A stretch of DNA of 64,000 nucleotides from an uncultured Eubacteriales bacterium (GTDB lineage Bacteria; Bacillota; Clostridia; Oscillospirales; Oscillospiraceae), in NCBI GenBank assembly GCA_900317425.1, contig ONGR01000004.1, positions 102,182 through 166,181 on the forward strand. Reading direction: 5' to 3'. A program made the position numbers and the translations under genes. Below the pieces are notes generated by a model. That model ran no database searches and was not told where the DNA came from. It saw only the letters and a list, made by a program, of their open reading frames with translations. Numbering within the stretch: position 1 is the stretch's first letter; each line of letters opens with the position of its first letter. This document shows, in pieces, positions 58,344 through 64,000 of the stretch.

Positions 58344-59741
58344 ATGATGACGTTTGAGAAGGTAACGCCACAAAATGCCCACATACTGCGCCGCTACTAT
58401 GAGAATTGCAGCTACCGCCTGTGCGAGTATGCCGCCGGTACCAAGCTCATGTGGGACGGCTATCTGAACCCCTCCTGCGCGGAGGTGGCCGGCTGCCTGG
58501 TGGTGCGCAACTGCATCGAGGGGAAGTATCTCTTCGATTTCCCCGTGCCATCGGAGGGGGGCGACGTGGACGCCGCCCTTACAGCCATCGAGTCCTACTG
58601 CACCCGGACCGGCATCCGGCCGGTGATCTCCGTGGTGCCGGAGGAGAAGGCGGATCTGCTGTGCCGCCGCTACCCCCGTCTGACCCTGACCAATGAGCGG
58701 GTCTGGAAGGACTATCTCTATCGGGCGGGTGATCTGGCCGCCTTTGCCGGAAGACATTACAGCGGCCAGCGCAACCATATCAATAAATTTAAAAAGGAGT
58801 ATCCCGGGGCACAATTCGTGGTGCTGACCTCCGGTGACGATCCCCGGTTGGCCCGGTTCTGGCGGGATTACGACGCTGAGTTCCACAAGGACAGCAAGCT
58901 GGCCCGCCAGGAGCTGGAACGGGCCAAGGTCATGTTCGGCCTGCTGGATACCGGGTGGTTCTGTGCCGGCGCCCTGGAGACGGAGGGACAGCTGGTGGCC
59001 GTCTGTCTGGCGGAGAAGTGCGGCAACACCCTGGTGACCCACATCGAGAAGGCCCTCTACTCCCATGCCGGTGCCTATCCCGCCATGGTCCAGGCCTTCG
59101 CTGCCCATTTTGCCGCCGACTGTCAGTGGATCAACCGGGAGGACGACGCCCGGGACAAGGGCCTGCGGACCTCCAAGCTCCAGTATCTCCCGGCGGAGCT
59201 GGGCAGCAAGATGCACTTTGCCGTGGGGTGCGAGCTGGATGACTGGGACGCCATCCCCCGCCTGGAGACGGAGCGTCTGGTGCTGGACGAGATTACCGAG
59301 GCGGACAAGCCCGCCTACAACGCCCTCTGCCTGGACGACGAGCGCAACCGCTGGTGGGGCTACGACTACCGGCAGGATCTCCGGGGCGAGCTGACGGAGG
59401 ACTATTTCCTGGACGTGGCCCGCCACGACTTCGGCCGCCGCATGGCGGTGAATTTTGCCGTCCGGCTGGAGGGAAAGCTGATCGGTGAGGCGGTGCTCTA
59501 TAACTTCAACTGGCGTGGCGGCGCCGAGCTGGGCTGCCGGATCGCCCCCGCATTTGCCGGCCACGGCTATGGCACCGAGGCCTTCGCCGCGGCGGCGGAG
59601 TGGGCGCTGTACCGGCTGGGTTTGGACAGGGTGGTGGCCAAGTGCTATAAGGAGAACGCCGCCTCCTTCCGAATGCTCTCGGCCTGCATGCGGCGAAACG
59701 GCGAGGACGAGACCTTCTTCTACTTCAAGATAACGGTGTAA
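58344..59741 (+). CDS. DUF2156-GNAT fusion protein
   Basis: About 465 residues. The N-terminal 300 fit the DUF2156/lysyltransferase C-terminal family (acetyltransferase-like fold; YSGQRNHINKFKKEYPGAQFVV; INREDDARDKGLRTSKLQYLP). The C-terminal 160 form a GNAT domain (LETERLVLDEITEADKPAYNALC; CRIAPAFAGHGYGTEAFAAAAEWAL; CYKENAASFRML), like RimJ/RimL. The fusion is complete. The later of two ATGs is chosen by GAGAGAG. Substrate unknown. Confidence 0.82.
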   Translation: MMTFEKVTPQNAHILRRYYENCSYRLCEYAAGTKLMWDGYLNPSCAEVAGCLVVRNCIEGKYLFDFPVPSEGGDVDAALTAIESYCTRTGIRPVISVVPEEKADLLCRRYPRLTLTNERVWKDYLYRAGDLAAFAGRHYSGQRNHINKFKKEYPGAQFVVLTSGDDPRLARFWRDYDAEFHKDSKLARQELERAKVMFGLLDTGWFCAGALETEGQLVAVCLAEKCGNTLVTHIEKALYSHAGAYPAMVQAFAAHFAADCQWINREDDARDKGLRTSKLQYLPAELGSKMHFAVGCELDDWDAIPRLETERLVLDEITEADKPAYNALCLDDERNRWWGYDYRQDLRGELTEDYFLDVARHDFGRRMAVNFAVRLEGKLIGEAVLYNFNWRGGAELGCRIAPAFAGHGYGTEAFAAAAEWALYRLGLDRVVAKCYKENAASFRMLSACMRRNGEDETFFYFKITV

Positions 59742-59781
59742 AAAAGCCGGAGGATGCGGAACATCCTCCGGCTTTTTTACG
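59742..59781 (+). terminator. Terminator of the DUF2156-GNAT gene
   Basis: AAAAGCCGGAGGATG, CGGAA, CATCCTCCGGCTTTTTT. Confidence 0.9.
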
Positions 59782-59791
59782 GTAAAAACCG

Positions 59792-59821
59792 GAATAACGG
59801 CCGCCTTTTCACCCCATACTA
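59792..59821 (+). promoter_or_regulatory. Sigma-G/F-like promoter of the germination gene
   Basis: GAATAA, 17 bp, CATACTA, 24 bp before the ATG. It matches forespore sigma consensus boxes and the function of the gene. Confidence 0.7.
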
Positions 59822-59845
59822 AAGGAAAAATGCGGGAGGCGGCCT

Positions 59846-61252
59846 ATGGACGAGATGAAGTTTTCGGAGCGAATCAAGGTAATGGACGGTCTGCTGGGGG
59901 ATGAGCGCTGCTTCGACATGACCAGCCGGATGCTGCAGATCGCCGGACGGCAGGCCAAGCTGTGGGTGGTCAACGGCTTTGCCGACGACGCCGTGCTGGA
60001 GCGGATGGTGTCGGTTTGGCTGCAGATCCCCAACTGGGACGGCGTTCACACCCTTGAGGACTTTCTGGCTCGTTACGTCAGCATTGCCGACGTAACCGTG
60101 GAGCAGGACCGGAACAAGGCGGTGACGGCGGTATTCGCCGGCAAGACGCTGCTGATGATCGACGGCTTCTCCGGCGGCATCATGCTGGACGCCAAGCAGT
60201 TTCCCCTGCGGGGCGTGGAGGAGCCGGACGCCAGCCGGGTCCTACGGGGCAGCCACGACGGCTTCGGCGAGAGTCTGATGATGAACGCGGCCCTGCTGCG
60301 CCGCCGGGTCCGCCATCCCACGCTGACGTTGGAGATCCACCAGGTGGGCGGCCGGACGGGACTGGACACCGCCATCTGCTACATGGAGGGGGAGGCGGAC
60401 GAAAAACTGGTACAGGAGCTGCGCTGCAAGCTGGCGGCCATCGACGTGCGCTCAGCCTCCATGGGACAGGAGAGCATCGCCGAGTGCCTGTCGCCCCGGC
60501 AGTGGTACAACCCCTTTCCCAAGGTCCGCTACACGGAGCGGCCCGACGTGGCGGCGGCCTGTCTCATGGAGGGCAGCGTGCTGCTGATGATCGACAACTC
60601 CGCCTCGGCGCTGATCCTGCCCACCACCATCTGGAGCTTTGCCGAGGAGATCAACGACTACTATTTTCCGCCCATCATCGGATCCTATCTGCGGATTCTG
60701 CGCCTCATTGTGCTGACATTGACCCTGTTCGTGACGCCCATGTGGTACCTGCTGGTGAACGACCCGGCCCACCTGCCGGCGTCACTGCAGTTTTTGCTGG
60801 TGGAGGAGGACTTCACCGTACCGCTGATCGTCCAGTTATTGCTGGTGGAATTTATCATCGACATTTTGAAGCTGGCCTCCCTCAACACCCCCAACTCGTT
60901 GAGCAACTCCTTCAGCATGCTGGGCGCATTGATCCTGGGGGATTTTGCCGTCCAGTCCCGGTGGCTGGTGCCGGAGGTGCTGGTGTATATGGCCTTCGTG
61001 GCGGTGGCCAACTACGCCCAGCACAGCTATGAGATGGGCTACGCCTTCAAGCTCTGTCGCTTTTTGCTGCTGCTCCTCATCTGGCTGGCGGGCTGGTGGG
61101 GCTTCGCCCTAGGCGTGGGGACCATCCTGGTGCTGATCGCCACCACGAAGCCGCTGGTGGGCCGGGGCTACCTCTACCCGCTGATCCCGTTCAACGGCAA
61201 GGACCTGCGGGCGGTGCTGCACCGGCGGCCCATCAGCCGGAAAAACACGTGA
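59846..61252 (+). CDS. GerA-family spore germination protein (SpoVAF-like)
   Basis: 468 residues. Large soluble N-terminal domain (about 1-225), then LLMIDNSASALILPTTIWSFAEEINDYYFPPIIGSYLRILRLIVLTLTLFVTPMWYLL with five membrane segments, as in GerAA/SpoVAF. Located in the spore inner membrane of related species. Ribosome site GCGGGAGG. The sequence is complete and supports a spore-forming host. Confidence 0.92.
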   Translation: MDEMKFSERIKVMDGLLGDERCFDMTSRMLQIAGRQAKLWVVNGFADDAVLERMVSVWLQIPNWDGVHTLEDFLARYVSIADVTVEQDRNKAVTAVFAGKTLLMIDGFSGGIMLDAKQFPLRGVEEPDASRVLRGSHDGFGESLMMNAALLRRRVRHPTLTLEIHQVGGRTGLDTAICYMEGEADEKLVQELRCKLAAIDVRSASMGQESIAECLSPRQWYNPFPKVRYTERPDVAAACLMEGSVLLMIDNSASALILPTTIWSFAEEINDYYFPPIIGSYLRILRLIVLTLTLFVTPMWYLLVNDPAHLPASLQFLLVEEDFTVPLIVQLLLVEFIIDILKLASLNTPNSLSNSFSMLGALILGDFAVQSRWLVPEVLVYMAFVAVANYAQHSYEMGYAFKLCRFLLLLLIWLAGWWGFALGVGTILVLIATTKPLVGRGYLYPLIPFNGKDLRAVLHRRPISRKNT

Positions 61253-61271
61253 AAAAAGTACGACTCACAAA

Positions 61272-61403
61272 GCCGCCCTGCTTGCGCATGGGGCGGCTCA
61301 TCATATCGGCATTCTGCCGATATGATGAGCAACAACAGAGGGAACATCTGCAAATGTTCCCTCTGTTGTTTGTACTTCACGTGAAGGGGGACTCCCATCC
61401 CCC
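61272..61403. repeat. Cluster of tandem inverted repeats between germination gene and recombinase
   Basis: In order: GCCGCCC/GGGCGGC (61,272-61,297), a perfect 16-bp stem GCTCATCATATCGGCA-TTC (61,296-61,330), a perfect 17-bp stem AACAACAGAGGGAACAT-CTGCAA (61,331-61,370), CTTCACGTGAAG (61,375-61,386), and GGGGG/CCCCC (61,386-61,403). The first resembles the germination gene's terminator stem without its T tract. No gene in 61,253-61,434. Confidence 0.8.
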
Positions 61404-61434
61404 GTTTCCTTTAGTTAAGGATACTTTTTTCAAT

Positions 61435-62889
61435 TTAGTCGATCTTGCCAACGAAACGGAAGATGATTTCGATTTCCTGCTGCCGGAAGCCGAAGTCGTC
61501 TTCCGTTGCTTCATGGACGATGATTTTCTCGATCAGAGTGTTTAGCAGCTCCGCAGTCAGTTCCTTGGGTACACCGATCTGCTTGATCAGCTTGACCCAC
61601 TTCTGGGCGTCCTCAACCGTCTGCTGTCCTGCAGCCAGCTTGGCCTTAGAGTCCTGGATTTTTTGCTCCTGTTCTTCCTGCTCCTTCTGATACCTCTGGG
61701 AGAGCATATTAAAGTTGCTTTCCGTGATGCGGTCCGCAGCCCAATCCTCGTACATCTTGGCGAACATGTTGTCCAGCTCGGCCTTGCGCTTTTCCGCGTT
61801 TTTCAGCTCTGCGGTCTGCTTCTTGACTGCAGCGGCACGTTCCCGATCCCCGGACTTGAGCAGCTCCTCCAAGAGCTTTTCTTCATCCGTTTCCGCGCGG
61901 ACAGCCCAATACTGTATTCGCGTCAAAACGTAGGTGTAAAGCACGTCATACCGAAGGTAGTGTCTGGTGCACTCTCCGCCTTTGTAGCGGTATGCTCTGT
62001 GCCTCCCGCAGACATAGTATGCGAAGGGATTGTTTGCGTTGGCATTCCGTGCAAAACTCATTGACCATCCGCAGTCCGCACATCTGAGGAGTCCGGCAAA
62101 GATTTGCGTCGTTGCATCTTTCATCTGCCGTCTTCTCACGCTAATCTGCTCCTGAACCTGTTCAAACACGTCCTTGGAGATGATTGGCTCGTGTGTGTTT
62201 TCGATACGCACCCACTCTTCCTTCGGATTGCGGATGACCTTTTTGTTCTTGTACGATATGGTCCCCTGCTTGTAATGGATCGTGTTGCCGATGTAGGTTT
62301 CATCATTCAGGATTTTCTTGATGACCGAAAGAGACCAGGAGTAGGCTTTGTCCTCCGGGGCATCCGCAAAAACATAATCAAACTTCCCCTGACGCATGAA
62401 GTGCCAATAGCCAGGAGTCGGGATCTTCTCATCATACAGTACCCGCGCGATCTTGGCCGCTCCGTAACCGTGTGAGGCTAAGTCAAAGATCTTCTCGATG
62501 ATCCATCTGGTTTCTTCATCGACCAGGATCTTGTTTTTCGCGTCCGGGTCTTTCTTGTATCCGAGAGGCGCATAGGTAGCTGTCCGCTCTCCGGCTGCGT
62601 GCTTGGCTCTTAACGCAGTTTTGACTTTCCGGCTGGTGTCTTTGGCAAACCACTCGTTGAAGAGATTCTTGAAGGGGACGAAATCGCTCAGCCCCTTTTC
62701 GGTGTCCTCGTTCTCTGTGACGGCGATGTAGCGGATGTGCTTTTCCGGGAACATGAACTCCAGATAATAATCCATCATCACATGCTCACGGCCAAAACGG
62801 GAGAGGTCTTTTGTGACAATGCAGTTGATCTTCCCGGCCTCTACATCGTCCATCATAAGTATTCTATTTATGTAGCGACTCTGCCGCAA
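61435..62889 (-). pseudogene. Large serine recombinase lacking its catalytic N-terminus
   Basis: 484 residues that match TndX-type integrases from MDDVEAGKINCIVTKDLSRFGR onward: recombinase domain, a zinc-ribbon with CADCGWSMSFAR and CGRHRAYRYKGGECTRH, and a coiled coil at about 355-435. The catalytic Ser-containing first 60-70 residues (YxRxSxD pattern) are absent. The frame begins with a TTG inside the end of the neighbouring gene. So it cannot carry out strand exchange. The end of the gene borders the hairpin cluster. Confidence 0.85.
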
Positions 62890-63140
62890 AGAGGAAGATT
62901 ATAAAATGGAATGATCGGAAATTCTCTGTGCCGACACAGAACATATTTGCGTTTACACTTCGGACAGACGACTGCGAAATCTGCAGGTGTATTCTCCGAA
63001 ACATATTCCAGTGGGATCAGTTCGGATTCGTTCTTTGCTTCTCGACTGACTGCAAACGCGATGTTCTTTGCCGTACAATTTGGATTCGGGCAATCGAAAG
63101 AAGGAAGTCGAAGCCGATCTTCTGCGATGGCGTTTTTCAA
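62868..63140 (-). CDS. Small zinc-ribbon protein
   Basis: 90 residues with Cys pairs CPNPNC and CPKCKRKYVLC spaced as a zinc ribbon. The last residues (LCGRVAT) read through into the recombinase start, so the C-terminus may be altered by the junction. Unknown role; small ribbon proteins often sit beside phage-type repressors. Confidence 0.55.
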   Translation of the reverse strand: MKNAIAEDRLRLPSFDCPNPNCTAKNIAFAVSREAKNESELIPLEYVSENTPADFAVVCPKCKRKYVLCRHREFPIIPFYNLPLCGRVAT

Positions 63141-63162
63141 TTTCGTTCTATGTCCTCCGCAA

Positions 63163-63813
63163 TCAGTGCTTATGATACGAGCCTTTCACTACGCCCTGGA
63201 TCTGCAACTCGTCCACGATGATGTCAGGATACATTTCCGTGTTCGGATTGCAGGAATGAAGAATAAACTTTTTATTCTTCTGATCGAAGCCGAGCTTTTT
63301 CAGATTGTTCTTTCCATCGAAGAGCGCGATGACAAGATCGCCCTCGTTGGCTGTCTGTTGCCGCTTCACAAAAACATAATCGCCGGGGAAGATGCCTGCG
63401 CCGATCATGCTCTCTCCCTTGGCAATCAGAGCAAAATAATCTCCCTTTTCTACCAGCGTCTCGGGCATGCGTATCGTCTCGATAAAACGCTGCTCCTCTT
63501 CCTGGCCCGGGCCGCAGGCGACAGTTCCCAGAACTGCAATGCCATGAATAGGTGAGACCTCGCTCATTTCTTTCGTACGAGCGCTGCGATATCCGTTGTA
63601 ACTCAACTCGCCCTTTTCCTGCATGTCCACAAGATAGCGGTGAACAGTTGAAAGTGGAATGCCAGTACCCTCGACGATTTCTCTCACGCTGGGGACTTTA
63701 AACGGGAACAATGACACTGACCTTTTCCATTCTTTATTCCTTCTTGAACAACACGTATTTTTCCAGCGGGAACAACACCGCCACCTGCACGAGCCCTGCG
63801 GCCATGGCGGCAA
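63163..63813 (-). pseudogene. LexA-like repressor, N-terminally truncated
   Basis: Homology to LexA starts at about VPSVREIVEGTGIPLSTVHRYLVDMQEKGEL (the second helix of the winged domain) and continues through the peptidase domain. Its Ser lies in GESMIGAGIFPGD, its Lys in NNLKKLGF, and a cleavage-like VACG occurs near the linker. The preceding residues of the open frame are only GtrA and glycosyltransferase sequence in another phase. So the normal first 25-30 residues were lost at a junction near 63,700. A GTG or TTG near 63,705 might still allow expression. Confidence 0.75.
63698..63730 (-). pseudogene. First ten codons of a family 2 glycosyltransferase
   Basis: MEKVSVIVPV then TAA. This is the standard opening of GT2 enzymes (usually followed by YN). 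It begins 4 bp after the GtrA-like stop, as in GtrA-GT2 operons. The rest is replaced by the LexA fragment. Confidence 0.7.
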
Positions 63814-64000
63814 GGGTTCTGGCCAGCGCCGCGAAGGTCGTTGCAGACAATCTGGCGGTGATCCATCCCTGCAGCCAGGTGGAAAAGAGGATCAGCGCTG
63901 TCAGGATCAGCAGATAGGCGACGAGACCTCCCCGGCTTCCTTTGCCGCGGAACGTAGTCTTCATATTCACGAAATAGCCGTAGATATTGGCGATGAAATT
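63734..64000 (-). CDS. GtrA-like membrane protein, 5' part beyond window
   Basis: About 88 residues are visible, beginning mid-protein (FIANIYGYFVNMKTTFRGKG) and ending LVQVAVLFPLEKYVLFKKE. Two membrane segments are seen. GtrA proteins flip or support lipid-linked sugars and often pair with a GT2 glycosyltransferase, whose gene start follows by 4 bp. The 5' end is off the right edge. Confidence 0.75.
   Translation of the reverse strand, partial: NFIANIYGYFVNMKTTFRGKGSRGGLVAYLLILTALILFSTWLQGWITARLSATTFAALARTLAAMAAGLVQVAVLFPLEKYVLFKKE

Overview
The window reads as chromosome of a Gram-positive, anaerobic, probably spore-forming gut clostridium of the Oscillospiraceae type. This is inferred from a GerA/SpoVAF-family germination gene with a sigma-G-like promoter, a reverse rubrerythrin, anaerobic-type cobalamin genes under a B12 riboswitch, lipobox lipoproteins, a CarD regulator and GC-rich genes with AGGAGG-type ribosome sites. 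No rRNA gene or CRISPR array was seen. One partial tRNA is present.

Region 1 (1 to about 24,887) is most of an integrative conjugative element of the Tn1549/CTn type, almost all on the minus strand. From its integrated end inward it carries a tyrosine integrase, parA/parB, small regulatory and toprim genes, a sortase B with a 1,645-residue thioester/VaFE surface adhesin and a Ser/Gly-rich lipoprotein, PcfB, a VirB4 ATPase, a CHAP-domain wall hydrolase, DUF4315, topoisomerase III, a serine resolvase, an ArdC-like protein, and a nucleotidyltransferase followed by two Fic proteins. The second Fic runs off the left edge. The element ends in the anticodon loop of a tRNA-Cys, whose 3' half (24,888-24,932) marks the chromosome junction. 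The element looks damaged: the coupling protein is reduced to a stub fused up against VirB4, the VirB6-type genes are missing from that spot, and a large helicase/methylase seems reduced to about 20 codons at the end of the ArdC gene. Four copies of one palindrome lie around parAB, and two leader-peptide/terminator attenuators precede the adhesin and parA.

Region 2 (24.9 to 61.25 kb) is core chromosome. It holds a gamma-carbonic anhydrase-like protein, an MscS channel, a purine permease and CarD. A nine-gene operon under a B12 riboswitch follows (cbiL, an ABC-2 transporter, cbiK, a cell-surface two-repeat protein, precorrin-2 dehydrogenase and a btuFCD-like importer). Next come a tandem structured 154-bp repeat, ftsH, a frameshifted rlmB, a P-type-ATPase-like protein that has lost its catalytic motifs, an EF-G paralogue, reverse rubrerythrin, small proteins, and a deoC-deoD-nucleoside lipoprotein cluster. 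Then come iadA with a YfcC permease, a Crp/Fnr regulator with an ABC importer, a DtxR-like regulator, a LysR gene coupled to a DUF2156-GNAT fusion, and the GerA-family gene.

Region 3 (about 61.26 to 64.0 kb) is a decayed mobile-element remnant. A cluster of hairpins is followed by a large serine recombinase lacking its catalytic N-terminus, a zinc-ribbon protein and a LexA-like repressor lacking its N-terminus. The LexA fragment is joined directly onto a glycosyltransferase gene cut after codon 10. A GtrA-like gene then runs off the right edge.
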